From: Blastocatellia bacterium
Lineage (GTDB): Bacteria > Acidobacteriota > Blastocatellia > Pyrinomonadales > Pyrinomonadaceae
Direction of reading: 5' to 3'
NCBI GenBank assembly: GCA_003168335.1
Contig: PMSM01000007.1
Coordinates: 1 to 64,000 of the forward strand
DNA: 64,000 nt
Below the pieces are notes generated by a model. The model was not told the origin of the DNA, made no database searches, and saw nothing but the letters and a program-made list of their open reading frames with translations. Shown here one piece after another: positions 1 to 10,671 of the stretch. Every line of letters starts with the position of its first letter. Position 1 is the stretch's first letter. Position numbers and translations under genes: made by a program.

Positions 1-30
1 GTCGCTACCGCTCCCGGTACTGACTCCATA
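1..30. repeat. Partial palindromic repeat at window edge
   Basis: The first 30 bases are identical to positions 11929-11958, the right arm of a complete inverted-repeat element. The left part of this copy lies outside the window. A diverged relative is at 51810-51902. Confidence 0.8.
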
Positions 31-144
31 ACGTCCGCCGCAAATTAAGACACTACCGATGATCGAGCCTCATTGACTTGCCGACATCAATAGCATACAA
101 AGCAGTCGCTCTACTGAACTCTGACAAGAAATAAGGCGAGACTG

Positions 145-711
145 ATGAACTCAATCTTAGCAGTCGCACTCTTAATCGCCATCCTGTCGCTTTGCAATCT
201 TACCGACAAATCGAAGCCGACTGCCGATTCCAACTCTGCCAATAAGAACAGCTCAGAGACGACTAAGCCCGTGAACGATGACGGCCATCCGACTCAGAGC
301 AGTTCCAACCCAGGCAATCCATCAGACGTAGGCAATCCATCAAATGATCACGCAGCGTTGACGGTTGATTTGATGAAGATCGAGCACGATCTTACCACCG
401 CCAGTTTTGCCGGAGACATTTCCACCCTGGCATCTTTTGTGGCGGATGATTATTCCGGCACGGGCGCGGACGGCCGGACCCAAAACAAGAATCAATTGCT
501 GGCCTCGACCAAGCCCGACAAGATAACCAAGTCCTGGAAGATCACCGAAGGGCAGTTGGTCAGCTCGAACGAGGATTCGGCGGTGTTGACTTACATCCAA
601 ACTCAGACGCTCAGAGACGGCCGAACTGGCCGCGCCCGCGTCACCGACACCTTCGTCAAACGGAATGGGCGCTGGCTGGTTAAGTCTGAACAGCAGACCC
701 TCATCAGATAG
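145..711 (+). CDS. Putative lipoprotein with SnoaL/DUF4440-like domain
   Basis: 188 residues. The N-terminus is hydrophobic (MNSILAVALLIAILSLC) and ends in a lipobox-like LSLC, so it is probably exported and lipid-anchored. Residues about 20-70 are a Ser/Asn/Pro-rich linker of low complexity. Residues about 72-188 (starting VDLMKIEHDLTTASFAGD, then DDYSGTGADGR, ending DTFVKRNGRWLVKSEQQT) match the layout of the NTF2-like SnoaL/DUF4440 fold, a small cone-shaped domain of varied function. A weak purine-rich stretch (aaggcgag) precedes the ATG. It is followed by a repeat-filled gap and has no obvious operon partner. Substrate unknown. Confidence 0.75.
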   Translation: MNSILAVALLIAILSLCNLTDKSKPTADSNSANKNSSETTKPVNDDGHPTQSSSNPGNPSDVGNPSNDHAALTVDLMKIEHDLTTASFAGDISTLASFVADDYSGTGADGRTQNKNQLLASTKPDKITKSWKITEGQLVSSNEDSAVLTYIQTQTLRDGRTGRARVTDTFVKRNGRWLVKSEQQTLIR

Positions 712-815
712 AACCTCGCCGGCCCGGCGGTCGTCTAGCGGAATAATACGGCCCGCCCCGAAGACTCGTTTCAATCGGGTGACAAAGATTTCTCGCGCAT
801 GACAACTCCTGTCTT

Positions 816-1002
816 GCGGCTCTGCCGCTCTCCAGTGCGGTAAGGCTCAGCCTTACCGGCAAACAGCTTCTTCTAACATGCGGCTATGCCGCTGCTCTTT
901 GATCAAAGAGTAACTGGCCACTAACGGCGGCGTAGCCGCGGAAGGAAAGAATTCCTCTCCGGTAAGGCAGAGCCTTACCGCACTGGAGAGCGGCAGAGCC
1001 GC
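816..1002. repeat. Large inverted-repeat element filling gap 712-1106
   Basis: Arms of 44 bases at 816-859 and 959-1002 are reverse complements with a single mismatch, and each arm contains smaller palindromes (a GGTAAGGC/GCCTTACC hairpin and a CGGCTCTGCCG-type one). The centre (860-958) holds another imperfect hairpin. A related fragment is at about 24347-24395. The rest of gap 712-1106 shows no credible gene; the short frames there are read out of the repeat. Confidence 0.85.
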
Positions 1003-1106
1003 GGAACTGAGCACTGCCCCGAACACCCGGTCGCTACTGCTCCGGTCTTGTACTGCGGGATACTGCACTACTAGCGCGCCGGCACTGACCGATATACGAT
1101 TGCAGC

Positions 1107-1955
1107 ATGAACGACCCGAACTCTAATCAATCATCCGCTATCGCGACCTTTCGCGCGTTGCACGCATCCGGGTGTTTTGTCCTGCCGAACCCCTGGGATA
1201 TTGGATCAGCCATCTATCTTCGGCGTCTGGGTTTCAAGGCGCTGGCTACCACATCCGCAGGCTTCGCTTTTTCTCAAGGACTGCCCGATTCGGTTTCTGC
1301 GGTTCCTCGCGACTTTATGCTCGCGCACATCCGTGAAGTCGTGGCCGCAACACCCTTGCCAGTGAACGCGGATTTCCAAACGGGGTTTGCGGACGAACCC
1401 GAAGGCGTCGCCGCGAACGTGGCGCTTTGCATCGCGACCGGCGTCGCCGGTCTATCGATCGAGGACGCAACCGGAAGCAACGCCGCGCCTCTCTACGATC
1501 TCGCCCTCGCAGTTGATCGCATCAGGGCAGCGCGCGCGGCCATCGATGCTTCAGGAATTCCCGTGGTCCTTACTGCGCGTTGTGAAGCGTGGCTGGTTGG
1601 GCAAGCCGATCCCGCCCGCGTGGCTCTTGAGCGACTAGTTGCCTTTGCCGAAGCCGGCGCCGATTGTCTCTTCGCTCCGGGTGTGCGCGAGCCGGATGAT
1701 ATTGCGTCGATCGTGACGGCAGTCTCTCCCAAGCCGGTCAATGTTCTGGTGTCCGCACCCAACCCCGCGCTTTCGGTTTCCCGCCTTGCCGATCTTGGCG
1801 TCCGTCGTATCTCAGTCGGCTCAGCGTTGGCGCGTGTGGCTTGGGGCGCTTTCATGCGCGCAGCGCAAAGTATTGCTGAGACCGGCTCGTTCGATGCGTT
1901 TGCCGGCGCGGCTCCGTTCAGCGAGATTAATGAAGTGATCCTTAGTCGAAGTTGA
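1107..1955 (+). CDS. Isocitrate lyase/PEP mutase family protein
   Basis: 282 residues, the usual length for the PEP mutase/isocitrate lyase superfamily (PrpB, oxaloacetate decarboxylase, carboxyPEP mutase), (beta/alpha)8 enzymes that make or break C-C or P-C bonds next to a carboxylate using Mg2+. Visible hallmarks: FRALHASGCFVLPNPWDIGS near the N-terminus, VNADFQTGF (metal-binding Asp region) at about 90, and GLSIEDATG (Glu-Asp metal ligands) at about 135, then LTARCEAWL at about 175. The PrpB KKCGH-type catalytic Cys motif is not seen as such; ARCEAW occupies the later conserved strand. So the reaction cannot be assigned and 2-methylisocitrate lyase is not claimed. No clear ribosome-binding site upstream; likely monocistronic. 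Confidence 0.85.
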   Translation: MNDPNSNQSSAIATFRALHASGCFVLPNPWDIGSAIYLRRLGFKALATTSAGFAFSQGLPDSVSAVPRDFMLAHIREVVAATPLPVNADFQTGFADEPEGVAANVALCIATGVAGLSIEDATGSNAAPLYDLALAVDRIRAARAAIDASGIPVVLTARCEAWLVGQADPARVALERLVAFAEAGADCLFAPGVREPDDIASIVTAVSPKPVNVLVSAPNPALSVSRLADLGVRRISVGSALARVAWGAFMRAAQSIAETGSFDAFAGAAPFSEINEVILSRS

Positions 1956-2015
1956 CCCCGTTACGACCGGCGAGCGACTAAGGTTGGCCTTTCTTTAATG
2001 AACTCTCTCAGTCTT

Positions 2016-3029
2016 CTAATTCTTCGCTTGCTTCGACTCTTCGATGAATTTCATCATTTCAGCAAAGACTCGCTCGGGCAGTTCTTCCTGCGGAACGTGA
2101 CCGCATTTCTCAATTGTCACCAGCTTTGAACCTTTGATGAGTGAGTTCATTTTGCGACCGGCCTCGATCGGGATGAGCGCATCTTCCGCGCCCCAGATAA
2201 TCAATGCCGGCACGCTGATTTTGTTCAAGTCCTGTTCGATAGGAAACTGTCCCGCCTGCGTGCGTGCCCGTAAAGCCGCTAATTGTCCGCCGCGTGTTTT
2301 GAGTGGACGATAGTACGCGGCCACCCGCTCGTCGGTAACCTTCGCATCGTCGTAAAAACTCTTCTCGAGACCCTGACGCACAAGTCTGTCCGAGGTCAGA
2401 GCCAAAGCTATCAAAACGGGACCGACGACAGGAACACGTGCGTAGCCGGGCGCGAGTGAGTTGCTGCCGGGGACGCTTACGCCCGCGCTGTCAATCAGGA
2501 TCAGTCCCGCCACGCGCGGTGGATTTTGCAAAGCGAAGTTAAGCGAAACTTCGCCACCCATCGAATTGCCGGCCAGCCAGGCCTTGTCAATTTTCAAATA
2601 GTCGAGCAGGTGCGCAACCAGAATCGCCTGAGCGCGCCTGGTGTAATCGCCGTCCGGTTTGCCGGAAAAACCGAAGCCCTTGAGATCAACGGCAATCACC
2701 CGATAGCTTTTCGCCAAAGGTTCGAAAACGTCTTTCCACGAATAAGTTGACGACGTGAAACCGTGAATCAAAATCAGCGGCGTTCCCGTGCCCTTTTCCT
2801 GATAGTGGAGGCGCACTCCGTCAATGTCGGCGAAGTGGCTGTAGGCGGAGTTGGGAACGCTGGCAGAAACGTCGTCGAAAGAAACGTCGGCGGGCCGCGC
2901 AAACCAAAAGACAGTCAGCGCAATCGCCGCAATCAAGATCAGCACGAGCAGAAGTTTGAAGAGTTTTTTGATCAGGCGGGAAGGATAACTCTGGGAAAGG
3001 TGACTCAACAAGCGCCGTGGGCGCGGCAT
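2016..3029 (-). CDS. Membrane-anchored alpha/beta hydrolase
   Basis: About 337 residues. A single N-terminal membrane segment (LFKLLLVLILIAAIALTVFW) is followed by a complete alpha/beta-hydrolase domain: oxyanion region LILIHGFTSSTYSW, nucleophile elbow GNSMGG (Ser about 156), acid-loop Asp in IIWGAEDALIP and His in KCGHVPQEE near the C-terminus. The fold class covers esterases, haloalkane dehalogenases and C-C hydrolases; substrate unknown. The membrane segment suggests the catalytic domain faces the periplasm. The start is uncertain: ATG at 3029 is chosen because the upstream extension to 3071 reads through repeat-like sequence; neither has a convincing Shine-Dalgarno. Confidence 0.85.
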   Translation of the reverse strand: MPRPRRLLSHLSQSYPSRLIKKLFKLLLVLILIAAIALTVFWFARPADVSFDDVSASVPNSAYSHFADIDGVRLHYQEKGTGTPLILIHGFTSSTYSWKDVFEPLAKSYRVIAVDLKGFGFSGKPDGDYTRRAQAILVAHLLDYLKIDKAWLAGNSMGGEVSLNFALQNPPRVAGLILIDSAGVSVPGSNSLAPGYARVPVVGPVLIALALTSDRLVRQGLEKSFYDDAKVTDERVAAYYRPLKTRGGQLAALRARTQAGQFPIEQDLNKISVPALIIWGAEDALIPIEAGRKMNSLIKGSKLVTIEKCGHVPQEELPERVFAEMMKFIEESKQAKN

Positions 3030-3117
3030 ATTGGTAGCGCCGGCTGAGCGAGAGCGTAACCCGGGGATCACAACCCCATTAAGAACCGGCAGAAATTTGC
3101 CTTAACCTGAGCCGATT

Positions 3118-4998
3118 CTATTTTTGATAATTCTTTTCCAGGAGAGTCACTTTGTCTTCGACTACGCTCAAGGCGTTTGAAACCAGCCGAGGATCATGCA
3201 GGTCGATATCTAAAAAGCGCTTCAACAGGGCTTCAGGTGGAGCATCAAAACCGTTTCGCATTAGCTCAATGTAGCGCGGGACAAAATGTGCCTGGTCCCG
3301 GGTATACAGCTCGTAGAACTTGAGGGCGAGTAGGGCCCCGTAGATGTAGTTGATGTCATAGAAGGGATCCTCGAACATCAATGAAGTGTCCATCCATTGG
3401 GCTTTCAGTTCATCGTGTTTCAAGGGCCAGATCGAATAGCGGGAATAGATCCGCTTGGTGAGCGCGTCAAGATCATCCGCTCCCTTGATGGTGCCGTGCT
3501 TGACCCCGTCATAGACAGCGTGCTCGACTGCCACCTCAGGAGCGACATAGAAAATTGCTGTTCCCTTGCCTTCGAGAAACTGTTCCAGGTAGAACTGCTT
3601 AAAGGTCGGGTCAGTTTCGTGCCTGTAGAGGTAGTCCTGAAGCAAAAACTCGCTGAAGATAGCAAACGCCTCGAATAGATAATGCGGGCCTGCCGCGTAA
3701 ACCGGAAGGACGTGGCTGCGATTCATGAGTTGGCGGTGAACGGCATGGGTGGACTCGTGTGCCAGCACGCGCACATCGTTGTACGAGCCGGCAAAGCCCG
3801 CGCTGTAAAAGACACTGTCCGTGCCGATGAATCCTTCTGAGAACCCCCCGCGCTTGCGACGCTCACCGGGCACGATGTCCATCCGACCATTCGCCGGGTC
3901 AAGGAGGGCCGCCAACTCGCGCCCATAGTCCGCCCCGAGCGGCGCCAGCGCCTCGCGAATGATCTGGCTTGCCTGATCGATGGTGTAGCGGGGACGTTGC
4001 AATCCCGGCGGACGTACCGACATATCCCAGAGGTTTACTTCTTTGTAGCCCGTAATCTTCTTGATGTAGTCGGCGCGGATGCGCTGATAGCGCTTATATA
4101 AGTCGGCTTTCCGCGCGATCTCCTCTACGAGGTCGTCCACCTGCGCTTTGGTCCAGTAGCTATTGAAATAAACTTCGCTTGCCGCATCCGCAAAATGATG
4201 CAACTGCGCGAGCCGGGTGCGCGAGCTGGCCAGTCGCATGAGGGTGAAGGCATAGAGATCACGTTGCGCCGCTAACCCGGCGTAACCCTGCTTGACTGCT
4301 TCTTCAAGTGCCTTCTGGTCGGAACCGCCGGGCAGGGTGATTGGCTGCGTGCGCGCTCTCAACTTGTTGTAGAGGTCATACTGCCAGTCGTTGTTCGGCG
4401 CGGTAGTGCTCAACAGTTCCTCTTCTTTTAGCGAGAGCGTGTAGGAGTGATAGCGCCGGACAGCTGCGATGGCAGATAGATACTCTTTCAGCTGTGGTTT
4501 GCGAGCGACGAAAGCCGTGAGAGTGGGATCGTCTATTTGCATTAACTCCTGGCGAAGAAAAGCGGTGCGCGTGCTTACTTCGGCGTCGAGTGCGGAACTT
4601 TCTGCATAGCTTGTTTCATCACTGGTATTAACGGCGGAACGCAGAAACAGGTAACGATAATGCCGGTTAAACTGCACCAGCACTTTGTCGTCCAATTGGA
4701 GGGCGCGTTGCAGATTGTCAGGAGAGCCGGCGACCTTACCTTTAAGGTTTTCTAACTCTTTGAGGGTCTCATATAACTTAGCTCGGTCTGCCTTTTCCGC
4801 TTCCGCACTGGAGAAGAAGTTGCGGGCGAAGTCGATGTGGTATCGCGACATTTCCTGCGGCGGGATCGCCACAAAGGTGTCTGGCGCGCGTCCTTGTCCA
4901 AAAGCCACGCTGCTCACCATTCCACACAGTAGAAGAGTTGTGATTCCGCGCCGCGAGAATATCAGACGCGACCCTCGCATCATCACCCGGGAAAGCAT
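3118..4998 (-). CDS. Secreted M3-family zinc metallopeptidase
   Basis: 626 residues. The N-terminus has a signal peptide (hydrophobic stretch TTLLLCGMVSSVAFG). The zinc motif HESTH is at residues 414-418 in the context VLAHESTHAVHRQL, with the third ligand expected in the LFEAFAIFSEFLL helix about 25-30 residues later, as in thimet oligopeptidase/oligoendopeptidase F enzymes, which cleave short peptides inside a deep channel. The mostly helical composition and length fit the family. AGGAG lies about 11 bases before the ATG at 4998. Probably a periplasmic oligopeptidase. One of several exported peptidases in this window. Confidence 0.88.
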   Translation of the reverse strand: MLSRVMMRGSRLIFSRRGITTLLLCGMVSSVAFGQGRAPDTFVAIPPQEMSRYHIDFARNFFSSAEAEKADRAKLYETLKELENLKGKVAGSPDNLQRALQLDDKVLVQFNRHYRYLFLRSAVNTSDETSYAESSALDAEVSTRTAFLRQELMQIDDPTLTAFVARKPQLKEYLSAIAAVRRYHSYTLSLKEEELLSTTAPNNDWQYDLYNKLRARTQPITLPGGSDQKALEEAVKQGYAGLAAQRDLYAFTLMRLASSRTRLAQLHHFADAASEVYFNSYWTKAQVDDLVEEIARKADLYKRYQRIRADYIKKITGYKEVNLWDMSVRPPGLQRPRYTIDQASQIIREALAPLGADYGRELAALLDPANGRMDIVPGERRKRGGFSEGFIGTDSVFYSAGFAGSYNDVRVLAHESTHAVHRQLMNRSHVLPVYAAGPHYLFEAFAIFSEFLLQDYLYRHETDPTFKQFYLEQFLEGKGTAIFYVAPEVAVEHAVYDGVKHGTIKGADDLDALTKRIYSRYSIWPLKHDELKAQWMDTSLMFEDPFYDINYIYGALLALKFYELYTRDQAHFVPRYIELMRNGFDAPPEALLKRFLDIDLHDPRLVSNALSVVEDKVTLLEKNYQK

Positions 4999-5081
4999 AT
5001 TCGTTATCGCTCCTTAGCTTCGGTAAGGTTATCAGCGAGCGGCAAGTCTGTCTTGTATTATCTAAATCCTGAGGTATGGAA

Positions 5082-5918
5082 TTAGTGTAGACGGTAATTG
5101 ACGCGGTACTCCGCGGGAGTTATGCCGGTTAGCTTTTTGAAAGTCTTTGCGAAGTGACTCTGATCGTAGAAGCCCGCCGCGATGGCAATGTCAGCGATAG
5201 ATTCATCGGGCCTAAGGAGTTCGCGGCAAGCGAAATCGATTCGCTCACGCCGAACCAACTCTCCGATCGTGCAGTAATAATGATGACGAAACTCGCGCGC
5301 CAGCGTCACCGGATGGACGCCAACGGTGTGCGCAATATCGCCGAGTGTTAGATGTTCGAGGAAGCGCGACTTAATAAGTTCGTGCGCCTGACTCAGCCAA
5401 TGCGGTGGTTGACGCGAAGTGTTTTCACGACGGCGAGAGTCGCGTGCGATTGCAGCTATTAGTTCGAGTCCCAGTCCCTCAATCGCCAGATACGACGCTG
5501 CATCGGGCCCGCGAAATTCCTGATACAACTTGTGAGCCAGACTAATCGGCACTCCGCCACGAAAATCGCGGCCTTCCATGCAGAGATCGGGACGGCTCAC
5601 ATCTAGCAGTCGGGCGGGGTTCACCTCTACGCGAAATAGGTCTACTGCGGTCTGATCAAAATACTGGGCGTGGAGTTCGCCGGCGGGATGATACAAGAGC
5701 ATTGCCGGCTGGCAAGACCTCGTCTTCCGCTCAAAGGTTTCTTTGTAAGTACCACTCAGAACAAAACAAATATAGTGCGACTCATGCGAGTGGCGGGGTA
5801 ATGTCGAACCCGGCAGATATCGGGTTTCAGACAAGCTAAAACCACCGGCGTCATGTTGCCTCAACATCTCGCCGTAAAAGTTGCCCTGGGCTAGTCGTGG
5901 ATTCACCGCTGGGCGCAT
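5082..5918 (-). CDS. AraC-family transcriptional regulator
   Basis: 278 residues. The N-terminal half is cupin-like (LPRHSHESHYICFVLSGTYKE and later LLYHPAGELHAQYF), suggesting ligand sensing. The C-terminal half carries two helix-turn-helix motifs typical of AraC/XylS: LTLGDIAHTVGVHPVTLARE and the highly conserved ESIADIAIAAGFYDQSHFAK followed by FKKLTGITPAEYR. AGGAG precedes the ATG at 5918. The target is unknown; the divergent neighbourhood (repeat-filled gap, then thiC) gives no clear partner, and the M3 peptidase downstream on the same strand is about 80 bases away and could be co-transcribed. Confidence 0.93.
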   Translation of the reverse strand: MRPAVNPRLAQGNFYGEMLRQHDAGGFSLSETRYLPGSTLPRHSHESHYICFVLSGTYKETFERKTRSCQPAMLLYHPAGELHAQYFDQTAVDLFRVEVNPARLLDVSRPDLCMEGRDFRGGVPISLAHKLYQEFRGPDAASYLAIEGLGLELIAAIARDSRRRENTSRQPPHWLSQAHELIKSRFLEHLTLGDIAHTVGVHPVTLAREFRHHYYCTIGELVRRERIDFACRELLRPDESIADIAIAAGFYDQSHFAKTFKKLTGITPAEYRVNYRLH

Positions 5919-6018
5919 GGCTGACAGCGTACTCCTTTTTGGTGAATCACGGCACCTGCGCGATTTCTAATCAATTGTCTAGCGAACGTAAACTGATTTT
6001 CAAAGACCCATAAGTCTC

Positions 6019-6128
6019 GACAGGATTTACAAGATTTACATGATTCAGCAAAAGACTTGCATCCAATCTGAACGAACAAAAGAGCTCTTGCTTCCCAGTT
6101 CCTATCTTGTAAATCCTGTCAATCCTGT

Positions 6129-6130
<2 letters not shown>
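6019..6130. repeat. Palindromic repeat, GACAGGATTTAC family
   Basis: Inverted arms beginning GACAGGATTTAC at 6019 and ending GTAAATCCTGTC plus a repeat of AATCCTGTC by 6130. Relatives occur at 31007-31068 and 31468-31533. It fills the gap between thiC and the AraC gene and touches the thiC stop codon region. Confidence 0.75.
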
Positions 6131-8195
<2,065 letters not shown>

Positions 8196-8249
8196 CAAAA
8201 AAACCGCCCCACCTAAAATCAAAAAGGATGGAACGGTCAGCGGATGGCT

Positions 8250-8422
8250 GTTTCTCCCTTCGACGGTGTTAACCGTATCAGGTTCAAGGGGTCTCTGGAA
8301 GAATTTCGAATTGCGGAATGCGAATTTCGGATTTAACAACCCGGGGCTTCAATTCGCAATTCGCAATCCGAATTTCGCAATTCTCTCCGGACTCTCAGCC
8401 ACCAGTGCGGCTCCCCCGAAAC
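8250..8422 (-). promoter_or_regulatory. TPP (THI-box) riboswitch upstream of thiC
   Basis: On the minus strand, 5' to 3': GTTTC (P1, 8418-8422), GGGGGAGCC, GGCTGAGAG, a long insert, then AGACCCCTTGAACCTGAT, ACGGTTAACACCGTCGAAGGGA, and GAAAC closing P1 (8250-8254). CTGAGA, ACCTGAT and GAAGGGA are the conserved thiamine-pyrophosphate aptamer signatures. About 95 bases between CTGAGAG and AGACCCC form an enlarged, A/T-rich, self-complementary P3 arm. Position directly ahead of thiC gives the expected feedback control by TPP. The expression platform is not obvious because a repeat occupies 8099-8195. Confidence 0.95.
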
Positions 8423-8510
8423 GTATTTGATTTTCAATCTGTCGCAAGGGATTCTAGAACCAGAAGGCGTCAACTGCAAACTGAAATGGAAATGGTGAGC
8501 TTGAGTTTGG

Positions 8511-8642
8511 CTCATTAGCACATCGCTTCAGCGAGGTCTGTCAGAAGCCCGACCGTTAGGGAGGGCTTGCGCGCCGATACATGCCCTTGCTGACGCGCGG
8601 GCTTCTGACACTACTCTGCTGCTGATGCGAGGTGCTAATGAG
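8511..8642. repeat. Nested palindromic elements upstream of M28 peptidase
   Basis: An outer element (CTCATTAGCACATCGCTTCAGCG... at 8511-8537, GCGAGGTGCTAATGAG at 8627-8642) is interrupted by a complete inner element whose 13-base arms TGTCAGAAGCCCG (8539-8551) and CGGGCTTCTGACA (8598-8610) are perfect reverse complements. Intact outer-family copy: 44140-44280. Inner-family copy: 24167-24304. Confidence 0.82.
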
Positions 8643-8707
8643 ATCGCGTCGAGTTCAGTTATAATCCCGCTGCTTTAACACAGCCGAACTTTCCGGAGAC
8701 CAACTGC

Positions 8708-10378
8708 ATGCTGAAACCACGCTTAATCGCCCTGGGTCTGATTGTCTCGCTATCGTGTGTCCCGTTGCTGGCGCAGAAAACCGCCGACAAAGATCTGCTT
8801 GAACGCATCCGCAAAGAAGAAGCCACCAATTCCCAAATCATGAAGACGGAGCACATGCTCGCGGACGTTTACGGCCCGCGGCTGACCGGCTCGCCGAATC
8901 ACAAAGGCGCGGCGGAGTGGGCAATCAAGCAGATGACCGCATGGGGACTTCAGAATGCTCATCTCGAGCCCTGGGACTTTGGCCATCCGGGTTGGCTTAA
9001 CGAAAGATTGACGGCCCATATGATCGCTCCCGTCAAAGATGTCCTGACTTGTGAAGTACTGGCGTGGACGCCGAGCACGCGCGGCCCGGTGCGCGCGAAA
9101 GCTTATCAAATGATTCTGCCGGAGCGCCCTTCGCAGGAGCAGTTAACAGCGTTTTTCGAAAAAGAGAAAGCGAAAGTGCGCGGGCGAATTGTGATGGCCG
9201 GCAAGCACATCATCGTGCCTATCAATTTGAACCCGCCGCCGAAACGGATTACTGACGAGCAGGCACAGCAACGATTCGGTCCCAACGCCCCGGCCTTTCA
9301 GCGTCCCGGTCCGTCACCGACGCCGATACCCGATCCGAAGGCACCGAAGCCGCTGACCAACGCGCAGCTCGCGGAACAGATCGATCAGTTTCTGAAAGAC
9401 AATGGCGCGCTCGTGCGGGCCAACGATGCCGGGCGCGAATTCCGGCAGATCCGCGCCTTTAATAATCGGACCTTCGATGTCAGCAAGGCCGTGCCGACCG
9501 TCGTAATGAGCAACGAAGACTATGGTCGTATCACGCGCATCCTCGCCGACGGCACGGACGTGACGCTGGAGTTCGACATCGTCAATCGCGTCTATCCCGA
9601 AGGCAGAACTTCCTACAACACCGTCGCCGAAATTCCCGGCACAGACAAGGCCGATGAAGTGATCATGCTGGGCGGCCATCTGGATTCATGGCATGCGGCC
9701 ACCGGCGCGACCGACAACGCGATTGGCTGTGCGATCATGATGGAAGCCGCGCGAATTCTAAAGACGCTCGGCGTCAAACCGCGGCGCACGATTCGGGTCA
9801 CGCTTTGGAGCGGCGAAGAAGAAGGCTTGTTGGGATCGCAGGCTTATGTGAAGGAACACTTCGGAGCTTTCGAAAGTCCCAAACCCGGATACGAAAAGTT
9901 TGGCGGATATTTCAATATCGATTCGGGGACAGGCCGGGTGCGTGGCGCGGGTGTGTTCGGTCCGCCCGAAGCCGCAACCATCCTGCGGCAAATTCTCGAA
10001 CCATTCAAAGATGACGGCGTAGTTGGCGCCAACGCATCGCGCAGTCGCGCCCTCGGTGGTTCAGACAACACGTCATTCAATCAGGCAGGCTTGCCGGGCA
10101 TCGGCATGGGCCAGGATCCAATCGAGTATCAATCGAACACCTGGCACACCAACCTCGATACTTACGAACGCATCCTGGAAGACGATGTGAAGAAGGACGC
10201 GGTCGAAGTCGCCTGGTGCATTTATCAACTCTCGATGCGCGACGATCTGCTGCCGCGTTTTGCGAAAGGAGCGATGCCGCTACTGCCGCCAGTGACGCCG
10301 GCCGAGCCCGCGCGGCCCAAACCGCGACCGAAAGTTTCGCCGAAACCAAGGCGACGAATCACGAAGAAAGCAGCGTGA
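8708..10378 (+). CDS. Secreted M28-family zinc aminopeptidase
   Basis: 556 residues. A signal peptide ([23 protein letters not shown]) is preceded by GGAG at a good distance from the ATG. The middle (about 130-290) is a PA-like insert with a Pro-rich patch. The M28 di-zinc site is clear: GGHLDSW (His 324, Asp 326), GATDNAIG (Asp), [11 protein letters not shown] (catalytic Glu and ligand Glu), [12 protein letters not shown] (Asp) and [13 protein letters not shown] (His). The family removes N-terminal residues from peptides, or acts as glutamate carboxypeptidase. The C-terminus is a Pro/Lys/Arg-rich tail. The stop overlaps a GTG of the next gene (GTGA at 10375-10378), suggesting translational coupling. 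Confidence 0.93.
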   Translation: MLKPRLIALGLIVSLSCVPLLAQKTADKDLLERIRKEEATNSQIMKTEHMLADVYGPRLTGSPNHKGAAEWAIKQMTAWGLQNAHLEPWDFGHPGWLNERLTAHMIAPVKDVLTCEVLAWTPSTRGPVRAKAYQMILPERPSQEQLTAFFEKEKAKVRGRIVMAGKHIIVPINLNPPPKRITDEQAQQRFGPNAPAFQRPGPSPTPIPDPKAPKPLTNAQLAEQIDQFLKDNGALVRANDAGREFRQIRAFNNRTFDVSKAVPTVVMSNEDYGRITRILADGTDVTLEFDIVNRVYPEGRTSYNTVAEIPGTDKADEVIMLGGHLDSWHAATGATDNAIGCAIMMEAARILKTLGVKPRRTIRVTLWSGEEEGLLGSQAYVKEHFGAFESPKPGYEKFGGYFNIDSGTGRVRGAGVFGPPEAATILRQILEPFKDDGVVGANASRSRALGGSDNTSFNQAGLPGIGMGQDPIEYQSNTWHTNLDTYERILEDDVKKDAVEVAWCIYQLSMRDDLLPRFAKGAMPLLPPVTPAEPARPKPRPKVSPKPRRRITKKAA

Positions 10379-10380
10379 AG

Positions 10381-10671
10381 ATGAAGATGAAGAAGAAGAA
10401 CTTCAAAGCCGAAGTGATCTCCGGTCACAAGGAAGACGCGGTCGAAGTTCCTTTCGATCCGGCGAAAGAGTGGGGCATCCCGCCAAAGCCTTTGTGGCGC
10501 GGGCGGCGCGGGCATTTCGTTAACGCGACCGTAAATGACTTTTCATTTGAAAGCTCCATCGTGCCGCGGCAGAAAAAGTTCTATCTGCTGATCGACACGG
10601 AGGCCGGGAAGGCCGCGAGAGTGTCCGCAGGAGTGTTAGTGCGGGTCGCGGTGGAGCCTTATGTCGAGTAA
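10381..10671 (+). CDS. DUF1905 domain protein
   Basis: 96 residues from ATG 10381; a GTG at 10375 overlapping the stop of the M28 gene (GTGA) would add VK and is an alternative coupled start. The N-terminus is Lys-rich, then FKAEVISGHKEDAVEVPFDP, RGRRGHFVNATVNDFSFESSIVPR, KKFYLLIDTEAGKAARVSAG and VLVRVAVEP follow the spacing of DUF1905, a small beta-barrel domain of unknown function. The gene overlaps the downstream P-loop gene by 11 bases, so these three genes probably form one transcript. Function unknown. Confidence 0.75.
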   Translation: MKMKKKNFKAEVISGHKEDAVEVPFDPAKEWGIPPKPLWRGRRGHFVNATVNDFSFESSIVPRQKKFYLLIDTEAGKAARVSAGVLVRVAVEPYVE

